Below are positions 13,258 through 23,995 of a stretch of DNA of 64,000 bases, piece after piece. Location of the stretch: the NCBI RefSeq assembly GCF_036324505.1, contig NC_086361.1, forward strand, positions 5,746,802 to 5,810,801. The letters run 5' to 3'. The stretch is from Eleginops maclovinus. Taxonomy: Eukaryota; Chordata; Actinopteri; Perciformes; Eleginopidae. The translations under genes were made by a program, and so were the position numbers. The notes beneath the pieces were generated by a model. That model was not told the DNA's origin. It did not search any database and saw only the letters and a program-made list of their open reading frames with translations. The stretch's first letter is position 1, and each line of letters starts with the position of its first letter.

Positions 13258-13480
13258 AATGCATCATCTCAGTACTTTCAGTGCTGTGAAAACGGCTGTG
13301 GCCGGACATTTTCCTACATAAGGTCCTACAGGAAGCATCTCCTTAGACACAGTGGCAATGACCAGACTGACGAATGCCCTACAGAAAATGATGATGTCCA
13401 AATGATGGATGTCAGCCATCATGAGGCTGAAACAGCAATACAGGATGCACCAGTTGCGCCACGGCCGGGGCCACCGATTT
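13258..13480 (+). pseudogene. C2H2 exon of the gene remnant, split by BEL-2
   Basis: Joining 7572-7645 to 13258 onward across the BEL-2 insertion restores an open frame with VCFKCKARVKG, FSHLRAVHN, then QYFQCCENGCGRTFS and YRKHLLRHSG: one finger end and one full C-x4-C...H-x3-H finger. An acidic stretch follows. Around 13450-13476 the bases match the 5' end of the tRNA-like SINE found at 39930-40097 (CCAGTTGCGCCACGGCC), so the exon end is uncertain. From about 13480 to 13840 nothing recognisable is seen. Confidence 0.6.
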
Positions 13481-13839
13481 CTGTTTCTGTTTCTGGGTGC
13501 TCAAAACAGTGGAATGTCCCACCCCCACGCCAAAGATAAATCTTCTACAATAAACATAGTGTGGAAATTGCGTGAAAAACGAAGCAAAACATTTTTTCAA
13601 GTTGACCACACAAGTGTGTGAGTCGTTTATTTCTGAATGAAATAACTCGGATTTGGAAAAAGTAATCAAATGCACACATTTCAGCACCATAGGAAATTAA
13701 CAGCGACGACCAACACACATTCACACACACACAAAATATTTATAGGGATTGGAGATCCAACGTTAAACTAACGATACACACCAGGAAACGCAAGGAAAGT
13801 AATAATCAGTGCCACCCAAATTATTTAGTAAAAAACGCT

Positions 13840-15500
13840 CACATGAAAATTAATCATAGGCCAAGTGCACTATCCAACACATATCCGACACCGCCGTGGT
13901 GGGGACACTCTCCATGTTCAGATCATGTGCTAATGCTGTAGTGTTTCCTTCTTCACAAAGACACTTTATGTCTTCTCTGAGCGTGTCAATCATCTGTCTA
14001 GCTTTCTGTAGGTGCAACTGGCTCTTTTGGAGCACAGCATTGACTGTTTCCATGCGAGAGAAGAATTTCAGCATGAGTTTCAATAAGAAAGTGCTACATT
14101 TCTGCAGTTGCAAAAGTAGACCGTTGGCTTTGGCTCCTGTATCACCTTTGTCGTTTAAAAACAAGTCCTCGAGAAATTCCATTAATGTGCTGTAGTTAGA
14201 AGAAATGGATTGTAACGAGGCCGTTTTCACGGGAACAGAGGTCTCAAAGACGGTGCTTCTTTGCCTTGAAACTCTTGGAACCAGGTCGCTTTGGCGAATT
14301 TCTGATCAGTGTTATCATGTCACCAACAAGTGCCATGAAGTTGCGACATGCAGTAATGTTTTGGACAACATCATGCACAACCAAATTCACGACATGTGCA
14401 GTGCAATGGACATGCTGCGCTCGGGGCTCCTGTTCCTGCACGCGAGCCTGTAGACCTGTTCGAATGCCAGACATATTTGATGCGCCGTCGTAGCACTGTC
14501 CTCTACATTTACCGATCGGCAGTGAGAATCTCATCAGAACGTCTTTTAACAGCTGCAAAAGTGCGTCTGCTGTTGTTTTTGGTGTCTCATAAAATCCAAC
14601 AAAAAGTTCCTCTGGCTCCAGATTTTCAGTCACAACACGTAGGCAGTTAGACACCTGCTCTTTTACCGTAATGTCGGCTGTCTCGTCAATAATCACAGAG
14701 AAAAACTCAGCAAACTTTTATTTCTTCAGTTAGCGTTCTCAACACATCATGGGCCATAATTTCAGTCTTCTCGTTTAGGATATCATGAGATAGCCACTTG
14801 CTCTCCTTACGAGCCAGCCATGACTGTAACTCTGGGACATCTTGGGCACACAAGTTTAGCAACTGGGTCAAATTGGACTCCTCGTCTGTTTTTCCTCGAA
14901 TAGCCAATCCCTGACACGAAAGATACTGGATAGAGGATAGAGTACACAACAAAGCAGTCGTCGCTTCAGCCATCTGCTTTTGTTTGCTGGCAGAAATGGA
15001 AGCGGCAACATTAACACCCGTATTAGCAGCGGCAACAATGCCAACAGCAGCTCGATGCAGATTTGACTTTTCGTGGAATCAAAATCGTTCTAGTCCTTCA
15101 GGCCAGCTGGAAAAGCCATCTCGTACAAAAGCTTTCAAAGATTCTTGATCGTGTGTTGTCGATGGAAGCGGAGCACCCATGTTTTTAGCTGTGGTGCAAA
15201 CCTCACAACATACCTTGTTTGTTCTGGCTTCATATGCTATCCAGGGGAATTTTACTTTCCAGCTAGTTTGAAAAGTCCGTCCCTTCTTTTGTCAATCTTT
15301 GCTGCTGCGGTTGTTGCTATCTTTGTTACTGCTGCTCGTTGACTGGGCACTGCTGGAGGCACTGGTGGAACTGGAAGTCGCACTGGAAATCGTGCTTGGA
15401 TTTTCTAATCACAAATTTGTCCATTTAGTTGTGCTTGGTCAAGCCGAGGCAAAGTCTCCTGTCAAGGTTAACTATCGAGTTGCCAGCCCGGCCTTGGTCT
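13840..15500 (-). mobile_element. hAT transposon remnant, ZMYM1-like transposase
   Basis: Minus strand, in order from the right: a TTF-type finger region with the cysteines of NKVCCEVCTTAKNMG (about 15200-15230), then an ORF at 14973-14707, one at 14696-14244 with MIIDETADIT, GKCRGQCYDGASNMSG and VHCTAHVVNLVVHDV, and one at 14230-13850. DUF4371/hAT core motifs are clear. Frameshifts near 14700 and 14235 and a missing C-terminal dimerisation region make it inactive. Terminal repeats were not found, so the ends are approximate. It lies within the SAM/C2H2 gene remnant. Confidence 0.7.
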
Positions 15501-15939
15501 ACATTGGCGTTTAATCTGGCGTATCTCCTTCTGCAATGGAATACTCTTTTTTTATTGGCTAACGGGGTGTACATGTCTCTGCGGGCCAGTATAAACCTAT
15601 AAACAAGCAACGTAACCATTACAACACAATTAACTGGGAGGGGGGGGGGGGCGGGGGCACGCACCACTTTCTCTAACGGCAGCACTAGACTACAAATCAG
15701 GAAATCATCAGGTTATTACGCTTATTTTTTTTCCTAAATATAGAGGAAATGATCAAATAAACAATATAACACATTTCTGGATGTGGTAAACGGGAGATAA
15801 GCCGTGTAACGGCCTTCGAGGTGTAAATTACACAAAGTTAATGGATTTAGCGGAGAGTTCTTCGCCCCGCTGCATCCATGGCATGAGATGCACGGCACAT
15901 GGGTGCTCGGCCTTCTCCGTGGGTGCTCAGGCCCGGAAG

Positions 15940-16600
15940 CATCCATGACAGGACTCAAGAGGGACAGTTTACTGAACCAACTGTCATGTCACTCACAATG
16001 TTGCACCCGATATAATGCATGACATTTTGGAGGGTGTTGGACCATATGAAATCAAGCTGGTCTTGAATGCACTGATTGATCAATATGTTATGAGTCTAGA
16101 TCAGCTCAATTATAGGCTTACCGGCTTTGTTACGGTTTTTCAGACAGGTTGAACAAGCCTTCCCTGCTGAGTAGACATGATCTTAAAAACGTTGATAAAG
16201 CCATGCGGCAGTCAGCAGCACAAACCTGGTGCTTAATCAGATTGTTACCTTTACTAATTGGGGATTTGATACCAGAGGACAATCACCAGTAGGAGCTTCT
16301 ACTGATGCTCCTCAATTGCATGGAGTTCACCATCCATTACCTCACCGGGGATAGAAGATCATACAGGAACACCACAGCCTCTTGCTTGAGCTTTTCCCTG
16401 ACTTGCACTTGAGGCCAAAGCATCACTTCATGCTTCACCACCACATGGCCATTAAACAGTTGGGGCCATTAAGGCAGTATTGGGCAATGAGATTTGAGGC
16501 CAAACATGGGTTTTTCAAACATATCAGCCATGTAACATGCAATTTCAGAAACATTGCCAAAAGCATGGCGTTCTATTGGTTCTATTTTTTGTTCTGTTCA
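15940..16600 (+). pseudogene. HDxLEG-domain exon of the gene remnant
   Basis: Reads GLKRDSLLNQL, then NVAPDIMHDILEGVGPYEIK, LNKPSLLSRHDLKN, TWCLIRLLPLLIGDLIPED, LRPKHHFMLH and MRFEAKHGFFK. This string of motifs recurs in many uncharacterised metazoan proteins with N-terminal C2H2 fingers and may derive from a transposon. Three frame changes (near 15983, 16130 and 16380) and a TAG near 16290 show it is broken. The bases 15500-15940 before it hold nothing I can assign. Confidence 0.6.
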
Positions 16601-16611
16601 GGGTTACAAAT

Positions 16612-16920
16612 TGTGAGCGTTCGGGCTCACACCTACGTTCCCAATGATGGAACGACCACTCGGTACGTTGAAACACAATGAAATCTTTATTACAGAACAG
16701 TACTTTTGCAATGGTACTGGTGGTTAGTGGCTCTCGTCCTGCGGGCGAGGGGAAAACAGTCCTCACTCAGGCCCCCGTCTACTGCAACAGAGCAGAACCA
16801 GGTTACGACCATGACTTTAATCAGTGCCTGGTTACCTGATCCCGATCAGCTGTCTGGCCTCCAGCTGAGCCACTCCTACCACTCCAGCAGCTGGCGCCCT
16901 AAACACACCCCGCTGCCACA
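16612..16920 (-). repeat. Solo LTR with 5-bp target duplication
   Basis: On the minus strand the unit starts TGTGGCAGCGG and ends GCTCACA, with an AATAAA signal near its 3' third (complement of TTTATT at 16686-16691). It is flanked by CAAAT at 16607-16611 and 16921-16925. TG...CA ends plus a 5-bp duplication mark a solo LTR of Gypsy, ERV or BEL type; the superfamily cannot be told from the LTR alone. Confidence 0.75.
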
Positions 16921-17309
16921 CAAATGACCCCCCCTTCCATACCCCGTTGTACAAATTCACAGGTAAGAAGAGGTAAATAGTGGTACACAAGTAGAAGTCT
17001 ACCATATCACCAGGATTTATCATAAGCATTATGTATGCTTGCTACGACTAGATGTTAGAATTCCTTGATGAATCAGCACGACTGGTGTTGGAGATGTCCT
17101 CTTGGATGGGGTTTGAGATGTCCTCTTGGGTGGGGTGACAGAAGAGCCACAACATTCTGGAGTTGATCTAACACAGGAGTCAGCCAATGTGGAAACTGAA
17201 TTGCCTTCCACTTATTTTTTAAGTCATTCCTGTGTTTGTAAGTCCCATTTCAACATCTTGGTTGCTGGTTATACTGTATAACAAGTTCCAAATCTACTAG
17301 CCATATAAA

Positions 17310-17455
17310 ACCTTTGCACATGCAACCACACTGGCTTCCAGTGGCCTACTGAATCCAAGTTAAAATACTCCTGGCATACAAGGCCCCACACAACCATGCC
17401 CCCACTGACCTCTCTGACCAGAACATCCCCATCCCTGTCTATCCACAACCACACA
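17310..17455 (+). repeat. L2/Rex-like LINE fragment
   Basis: The translation contains a decayed form of the HWLPV...KYSW...RPHTTMPPLTSL stretch found at the end of the reverse transcriptase in L2-like fish LINEs. Only about 140 bases remain. The flanks 16926-17310 and 17455-17590 show no other feature I can support. Confidence 0.4.
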
Positions 17456-17592
17456 CCTGCTGATTTTATAAGTAAATTGAAAATCCCTTTTAGGTGGTAT
17501 ATGGACTGACTAACTCTTGTTAAAAAAGACTATTATTTGCCCTAGTAAATGTATAAATGTAATGTATTTTTTGTGAATTCTCTATTTTCAAG

Positions 17593-18042
17593 GACATTAG
17601 ATCGATAATGTTAGCCACCGCAGAGGGCAGAGCAGTTATCGCCAACTTAGACCATACGGGTCAATTGATCTCTAAGGAGAAAATGTGCCTGGTGAGAATT
17701 TTAGTTTCTCACATAATGGAGAAATTTGGGGAAACGTAAGTACATTTATTTCAATGCTGTTTAATACCTCCTTTTCAACTTGACATTTAGTATGCAATCC
17801 ATGTTGTTAGTAGATGATCATTTGCTTTCCCCTTTTCAAACCTTTTAGATTGTGTTGTACCTGTATTGTACCTGTATTGTAAGTATTATGGTAGCAACTT
17901 GTGAAAATAATTGTTTGGCTATATCCCTGGCATTCTTTTTTTATTGTTATTTAACAGACCCTCAACCGACACAAAAATTGCCCTTGCTAATTCCTTGATC
18001 CAGACATTCCCATGTCTCAGGGATTCCTCTGACACTGGTAGG
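17593..18042 (+). pseudogene. C-terminal exons 1-2 of the SAM/C2H2 gene remnant
   Basis: Exon 17593-17735 follows TTTCAAG and reads DIRSIMLATAEGRAVIANLD through EKFGET; it ends in phase 2 at GTAAGT. Exon 17958-18042 follows TTTAACAG, completes the split codon and reads PSTDTKIALANSLIQTFPCL up to an AGG/GTGAGA donor in phase 0. Both are open and phase-consistent. Family proteins have this segment after the HDxLEG or SAM region. The next exon lies about 6 kb away because an L1 landed in the intron. Confidence 0.65.
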
Positions 18043-18555
18043 GTGAGAACCTTATTTGTATTTTGTTATATTTTGGGTCATTTTTGTACATTTGTATATT
18101 TCATTTTAATTTTTACTTGATTTTTAGTTCTAATTATTTGTATTTGTTTTGTTTCTCTTTGTATTTCGCTGCTGCATTTCTGATGACTTATACAGTATGT
18201 TAAAAATAGCTGTAAATAATGGTCATTGTAACCAGTAATCTGTTCCAGCCCATAAGTATGTGATAGCTGAGCTCATTAACAATTAAGAGGGTCATTTTGT
18301 TTTGTTTTTTCCTTTTTTTTTTTGTGATCAACTTTTTTATTGCTTTTATGGGGGGGGGGGGGGGGGGGGGGGGGTAGACGGTTACTCTGTACATTCATAA
18401 CTTTATGGGTATTACAGGATATATATATATATATATATATAATAAAATAAAAAAAATTCAAATATATATATACACTCAGCTAGGGTGAAGAAAAAGATTA
18501 AATAAAACATTTAAAAAAAAAGCACACACACAACACCACATACACGTAAGTAGAC

Positions 18556-21500
18556 TCACTGAAGGTGAGATTGATCGTTTGAATCTTGAATTCTAACAAG
18601 AAATGTTTGCCATTTTTGTAGCGTGGAAGGCATGGCTTTGTTTACTCTAGCTGTGTGATATTCTAAATTAACAATATTATCCAAGTAGCTAATCCAAAGT
18701 TTACGAGGTGGAACCTGGGGGTTAATCCATAACTGTAAAATTACCTTTTTGGCAGCTGTAAAGCCTGTCATCATCATTCTTTGTTGGATCATGGAATACT
18801 CTAGATCTGTGAGATCGTTCAAAAGGCAAATGTGTGGTGTTTTTGGGAACTTGATTTCCAGCAGTTTTGAGAGGTCCTTTACTACACTAGTCCACAGATC
18901 TGCAATTATAGGACACTCCCAGAACATATGCAAAAATGTGCCAGGTAAAGCATTACAGATGTTACAGATAGAGCTTGGGGCACGGTTCATACGGAACCTT
19001 CTGTAAGGGGTTGCATATGCTCTATGGATAGTTTTGTAGTGGATCAGCTGGTGTGCTAGATTCTTTGAGCTTTGAGAGAGATTTATCCATATTTCATCCC
19101 AGTCCAGTTCTTGATTGTATGTGGAGAGTTCTCTGTCCCATATTTTCTCTATGGCTAGCTCTCCAGCAGACTTATTTAATAAAGCATTGTAAACCAACGA
19201 GACTCTGCCTCTTAAGTTATTAGAGGGTTGAACCCAGTTAAACAGTGGATGAATTATAGGTGGACGGTCCCATGGCACACCATATGCTCTGAGAGCAGAG
19301 CGTAGCTGGAGATAGACAAAGAATGATGAAGCAGGTAGATTAAATGTGATTTTAAGATTCTGAAATGAACACAGGCCATCACCGTCAAACATATCATTTA
19401 CAGCATTTATGCCCTGTGCGGACCAGTGTGAGTTGTGGAATGACTTGCCACCAATCAGGAATCTGCTGTTATTCCAGAGAGGAGTTAATGCACCTGTATG
19501 GAGCGGGACACCCATGCATTTCTCTGCCTCTTTCCAGACCTTTAATGAGTATGCAATTATACAACCAAGTTTAAGATTGGTGTTAGATCTTCCAAGTCCA
19601 GTAAAAAGCAAATCTTGTAATCTATGGGGCTTAACCATGGCCTCCTCTATAGATCTCCAGGGGACTTTTGAGCTGGGGTCCATCCAGATGTGTAGCGCTC
19701 TTATCTGAAAGGCCCAATGATAAAACTGGAAATTTGGTAAGGCAAGACCCCCCAATAATTTAGGTCTCTGTAATGTTGTTAGCTTTACTCTGGGGCGCTT
19801 ACCATTCCAAATGAATTGAGAGATTGATGAATGGATATCTTTGTAGTAGTTGGGAGGGGGGGCTAAGGGGAGCATAAAAAACAAAAAGTTGATTCGAGGT
19901 AGAATATTCATTTTTACTATATTTACTCTTCCTTGCAAAGATAGTGGTAGCCTATTCCATCTTTTAATATCTATTTGAATATTTTGTAGACCCTTGACAA
20001 AGTTTTCCTTCACAATTTGTGGAATTGTTGGAGAAACGTGAACACCTAAGTAAGTGAATGAGTCCTTAGTCGGAATGCCCTGGGGGGCTTTACTCTTGTT
20101 GTTAAGTGGCATCAAGATGGATTTATCCCAGTTTATCTTGTACCCTGAAAGCTGACCAAACTGCTCAAAAAGCTTCAATACTCGAGGGACTGACGATTCT
20201 ATTTTTGATAAGAACAAAAGTATGTCGTCAGCAAAAAGTGATATATGGTGGTCTACTCCATAGAGTGTGACAGGTTTAACATCCCTGCTTTGCCTAATCA
20301 TTTGCGCCAAGGGTTCTAAACAAAGACAAAACAAAATAGGAGAGAGAGGACACCCTTGGCGTGTACCTCTCTCCAGCTGAAAAGGCGATGAAATTTTGGA
20401 ACCTGTTAACACACATGCAGTTGGCGAATTATACAGGACCTTTATCATACTCAGAAATGTTGGTCCAAAGCCGAAATTTTCCAGTACAGCCCACATATAA
20501 GGCATTTCTAGTCTGTCGAATGCTTTCATTGCGTCCAGTGAAAAAACAGCCATAGACTCAGGGTAGGCATCAGCAGTATTTATAACGTGTAAAAGCCTAC
20601 GTATATTGTCTGATGCTGTGCGCCCTTTGAGAAATCCTGTCTGATCATGATTTATTAATTTACTCACATATGTATCTAACCTATTCACAAGCACCTTAGC
20701 AAATACTTTCACATCACAACAAATCAAGGAAATGGGTCTAAAATTACCACAGTCCAGTGGATCTTTTCCTTTCTTTAGTAATAGAGAAATTAGAGCCCTA
20801 TTTTGATCCCTGTGAAAAACGCCAGTCTCCAGTGCATAGTTAATGGAATCTAGAAAAAGAGGACCAACTATGTCCCACACAAACAAAAGTAGCTCAGGCG
20901 GTATACCATCTAAACCTGGTGATTTCCCTCTGTTAAGAGACCCAAGAGCTGTAGTAACTTCCTTGAGAGTAAGGGGAGACTCCAGTTGTTCAGCTTCCTC
21001 CTGAGAAAGCTTAGGTAACTCCAGCCCATCCAAAAAGGATCTGCTATTTGTGTGGTCCCATTTGACTTCTGAGGAATATAGATCTAAATAGAATTTCCTA
21101 AAAACTTCATTAATAGACACAGGATCTGTGAGGATAGATCCATTTGGGTCTTTGATGGCAAAAATATTGGCTTTTGATTCATTTTCTCTTAGTCTTAGGG
21201 CCAGAAGATGACTGGGCCGCTCTCCTTCAGAATAATATTTCTGCCTGGTGCGTTGGAGGATGAATTCTGTTTTAACTAGATTTAGTCGTTTGTATTCTGA
21301 GCGTAACGCATTAAGTCTACTGGCTGTAGTTTTGTTTGGATTTTGTTTTAATTCTAACTCCAATGTTTTGATGTTTGACTCCAATTCCTCAAGTCGTCTT
21401 TTTCTTGCCTTATTCAGACTAGAAGAGAAAGAAATGCAAAACCCCCTTATAAAACATTTCACTGTTTCCCACAGAATCTGTGCGTTCTCACATCCCTGTT

Positions 21501-22314
21501 TGTTAATCTCAATGAATTCAACCAGCTTTTCGCAGATTTGGGTGTCAAAATTCTTGTCTAATAATAATGAGTCATTAAAGCGCCATCTAGTAGCCTTTTG
21601 AGGAACACCTTTTGGGAAAATGAGGCACACTACTGGAGCGTGATCTGACAATAGAATGGGCAAGATGTCTGGTTTTGCGTGGTGAACTAGAGATTGGCTT
21701 AAAAATATGTAATCGATACGGGAGAAAGACTTGTGCCTATTTGAAAAAAATGTGTAATTCCTGGTGGATTTGTTATGAAATCGCCAAACATCTATGAGTT
21801 GTAGGTCAGTGACAAATTTCTGCAAGGCTGAAGAGAGGCGATGATCTGTGAGAGATGTTGTTCTGTCTATATCATCCATAGCGCAATTAAAGTCTCCCCC
21901 AATAATCAAGTTATATTCCGGCATTCCACAAAGTTTATCATTAATAGAGTGGAGGAAATCTGGATCAAAAATGTTAGGTGCATAAACTGAGGCTACCACT
22001 AATTTGGCCTGACCCATAGTAATGATTGCAAAAGTAAATCGACCCTGGTCGTCACTATAAGTGTGATTAACTGTTATTGGAAGGCTTCTCGTAGCCAAAA
22101 TCAGAACACCTTTAGTTTTATTGGGTGCACAGGAAGAAGATATAATTTTGTAGCGTCTGTTCTGAAAGCGATGCACGTCGGAACTTTTTAAATAGGTTTC
22201 CTGAATGATGGCAAGTATGACTTTTTTACTGTGTAGATACTCCAGACATCGCGTCCGTTTGATAGGTGAATTTAAACCATTTACGTTCCACGTTATTGCC
22301 TTTAAACCCTCCAT
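18556..22314 (-). CDS. L1 ORF2 protein (endonuclease and reverse transcriptase)
   Basis: A 1252-codon ORF of full L1 length. The N-terminal apurinic-type endonuclease shows AITWNVNGLNS, IQETYLK, GGDFNCAMDD, SRIDYIFLS and LSDHAPVV, i.e. the catalytic Asn, Glu, Asp and terminal His. The reverse transcriptase shows NRGKSPGLDGIPPELLL, NFRPISLICCDVKVFAKVL, RGTRQGCPLSPILF and the FADD catalytic box in ISLFADDILLFL. A C-x2-C-x7-H-x4-C finger (CNICNALPGTFLHMFWEC) sits near the C-terminus. It would nick DNA and copy its own RNA in place. No stop or frameshift is seen. The clade is L1/Tx1-like; exact family not determined. Confidence 0.92.
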   Translation of the reverse strand: MEGLKAITWNVNGLNSPIKRTRCLEYLHSKKVILAIIQETYLKSSDVHRFQNRRYKIISSSCAPNKTKGVLILATRSLPITVNHTYSDDQGRFTFAIITMGQAKLVVASVYAPNIFDPDFLHSINDKLCGMPEYNLIIGGDFNCAMDDIDRTTSLTDHRLSSALQKFVTDLQLIDVWRFHNKSTRNYTFFSNRHKSFSRIDYIFLSQSLVHHAKPDILPILLSDHAPVVCLIFPKGVPQKATRWRFNDSLLLDKNFDTQICEKLVEFIEINKQGCENAQILWETVKCFIRGFCISFSSSLNKARKRRLEELESNIKTLELELKQNPNKTTASRLNALRSEYKRLNLVKTEFILQRTRQKYYSEGERPSHLLALRLRENESKANIFAIKDPNGSILTDPVSINEVFRKFYLDLYSSEVKWDHTNSRSFLDGLELPKLSQEEAEQLESPLTLKEVTTALGSLNRGKSPGLDGIPPELLLFVWDIVGPLFLDSINYALETGVFHRDQNRALISLLLKKGKDPLDCGNFRPISLICCDVKVFAKVLVNRLDTYVSKLINHDQTGFLKGRTASDNIRRLLHVINTADAYPESMAVFSLDAMKAFDRLEMPYMWAVLENFGFGPTFLSMIKVLYNSPTACVLTGSKISSPFQLERGTRQGCPLSPILFCLCLEPLAQMIRQSRDVKPVTLYGVDHHISLFADDILLFLSKIESSVPRVLKLFEQFGQLSGYKINWDKSILMPLNNKSKAPQGIPTKDSFTYLGVHVSPTIPQIVKENFVKGLQNIQIDIKRWNRLPLSLQGRVNIVKMNILPRINFLFFMLPLAPPPNYYKDIHSSISQFIWNGKRPRVKLTTLQRPKLLGGLALPNFQFYHWAFQIRALHIWMDPSSKVPWRSIEEAMVKPHRLQDLLFTGLGRSNTNLKLGCIIAYSLKVWKEAEKCMGVPLHTGALTPLWNNSRFLIGGKSFHNSHWSAQGINAVNDMFDGDGLCSFQNLKITFNLPASSFFVYLQLRSALRAYGVPWDRPPIIHPLFNWVQPSNNLRGRVSLVYNALLNKSAGELAIEKIWDRELSTYNQELDWDEIWINLSQSSKNLAHQLIHYKTIHRAYATPYRRFRMNRAPSSICNICNALPGTFLHMFWECPIIADLWTSVVKDLSKLLEIKFPKTPHICLLNDLTDLEYSMIQQRMMMTGFTAAKKVILQLWINPQVPPRKLWISYLDNIVNLEYHTARVNKAMPSTLQKWQTFLVRIQDSNDQSHLQ

Positions 22315-22768
22315 TACGGTGAATCAAGTAGTGTAGCGATGTAGTAGTGACATCTGCAAAACTCTTTAATTATGCGTGCTGAGTGTAATAATCTTTTCGT
22401 ACTTGATAGGCCTATGCACAATACCAGCCAAAAATAGTACCGTCTACCAAAATAATAACAGGAGGGGAAGGGGGTATCTAAAACTATATACAGAGAACAG
22501 GTGCAAGCCGCGAGGACGCTAAATGCTCCTACAGGCTTTGCAAAACACAAAACATCGCTGACCCGTGGCATTATCAACAGCAGCGCAGCTCATCCCAGCT
22601 CGCAGAAAGATCCCCAAAACTCTAGCAACATAGCTGTACCCATATGTTAAGAGATAGTATACTATTCCTTAATAGCATCAGGTCACACAAACCTATCTTA
22701 ATTTTAATCAGACGGTGTTCAGTTTCTAATTCTGGACACCTATGGCCTACTTGTAATTACCCACAATG

Positions 22769-23995
22769 TCAGTCGTTGGCTACTTCCATGAGCGTTGCAT
22801 CGGCCGGAGGGCTTGCACGGTTTTCCGCTGGGCTTGCGTTGCAGTTCTCAGGCGGTGCCTGTGTAGATCTCGGTAGCTGCTCCCCTTCACGGTTCTGGCG
22901 CTGTGAGGGAGGAGATCTCGGTGACTGCTCCCCGTTGCGGTTCTGGCGCTGTGATGGTGGAGATCTCGGCTGCTCTCTGTTGCGGTTCTGGCGCTGTGAT
23001 GGTGGAGGTCTCTGTGGCTGCTCCCCGTTGCGGTTCTGGCGCTGTGCTTGTGGAGATCTCGTTGGCTGCTCCCCTAGCTCATGGGTACCTTGCGAAGTCA
23101 AGAACCTCTCCACCTCGACTGGGGAGCTGAAGTAGAGCTGAGCCCCTCCGTGTTCCACTTTAAGTGTCGCGGGGTATTGAAGGAAGGACCGAATGCCCCG
23201 GTCATTCAGCTTATCTATGACTGGAGTGAATTCTCTTCTTTTAGCTGATGTCTGGGGACTGTAATCGGGGAAGAAAAACAAAGCGGCGTTGTCGTGTTTG
23301 GGCTTTACTCTGCGGGCTCCCTGTAGAATATCTTGTCTGTCGGCGTCTCTCAGGAGACGAAAAATAACAGTGCGGGGTTTCTGGTTTTCTCCTCTGGGGT
23401 GGGTACTGCCACCGTAGATGCGATGGCAGCGATCGATCTCAATGCGTTGTCCCGCTAGGGATGGTATCCACTTAGGCAGGTTGGCAACCAGGAAGGCCTT
23501 CAGATTGGAACCCCCGACTGATTCCGGAAGATTGACCAGCCTTAGGTTATTTCGTCTACTTCTGTCCTCCATTTCGATCAGCTTGTCTTGCAGAGTGGCT
23601 AGTTTGGTGAGAACGTCATTAACGTCATGCTTGTTGGAGCGAACTGTAGCATGAAGGGATTGCACTGTAGCATGTGTCTTCTGCACTTCGCTAGCCTGAT
23701 GCTTTACGTCTGATACTACTTTCCGAATGGCTTCATTAGCGGTAAAGATCTCTTCTTGTAAAATTGTAAGCTGGGGGATCAGGGTACCCTCCAAGGCTTC
23801 CTTCACAGCATGGGCCACTGAAGCATCGAAATGTCGTTGTTGTTCTTTGAGGGCCTTGCTAACTCCGCTCAAAATGGCTGCATCGAGGTCGTCTTTGCAA
23901 ATGGACGTTACTTCTTTTGGTTTTTTCTTCGCTGGGGACATGTCCAGTCCTCTCTTGACGCTGGTTTTGGTTGGTGTATGAGTTGTCATCTTCAA
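22769..23995 (-). CDS. L1 ORF1 protein with C-terminal tandem repeats
   Basis: 408 codons. Order: basic N-terminus; a long heptad-like region (about residues 45-150) predicted to form a coiled coil; the ORF1p RNA-binding domain with EDRSRRNNLRLVNLPES (about 155-170); and a C-terminal domain with RTVIFRLLRDADRQDIL. The last 100 residues hold about five tandem copies of a Pro/Arg/Gln-rich unit around RSPPSQRQNRNGEQ, matched by a roughly 63-66-base DNA repeat at 22840-23080. Such a tail is not part of the standard L1 ORF1p. The product would be an RNA-binding chaperone packaging L1 RNA. Confidence 0.88.
   Translation of the reverse strand: MKMTTHTPTKTSVKRGLDMSPAKKKPKEVTSICKDDLDAAILSGVSKALKEQQRHFDASVAHAVKEALEGTLIPQLTILQEEIFTANEAIRKVVSDVKHQASEVQKTHATVQSLHATVRSNKHDVNDVLTKLATLQDKLIEMEDRSRRNNLRLVNLPESVGGSNLKAFLVANLPKWIPSLAGQRIEIDRCHRIYGGSTHPRGENQKPRTVIFRLLRDADRQDILQGARRVKPKHDNAALFFFPDYSPQTSAKRREFTPVIDKLNDRGIRSFLQYPATLKVEHGGAQLYFSSPVEVERFLTSQGTHELGEQPTRSPQAQRQNRNGEQPQRPPPSQRQNRNREQPRSPPSQRQNRNGEQSPRSPPSQRQNREGEQLPRSTQAPPENCNASPAENRASPPADATLMEVAND

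Noticed and set aside
13895..14650. Several plus-strand ORFs of 75-99 codons
   Set aside because: Opposite strand of the hAT transposase with clear motifs on the minus strand.
17029..17211. Possible extra exon with a repeated MSSW motif
   Set aside because: Short duplicated segment (GAGATGTCCTCTTGG twice) without splice-phase support or family match.
22644..23135. 163-codon plus-strand Cys-rich ORF
   Set aside because: Antisense of the L1 ORF1 repeat tail; the apparent CGSGAV repeats come from that tandem repeat.
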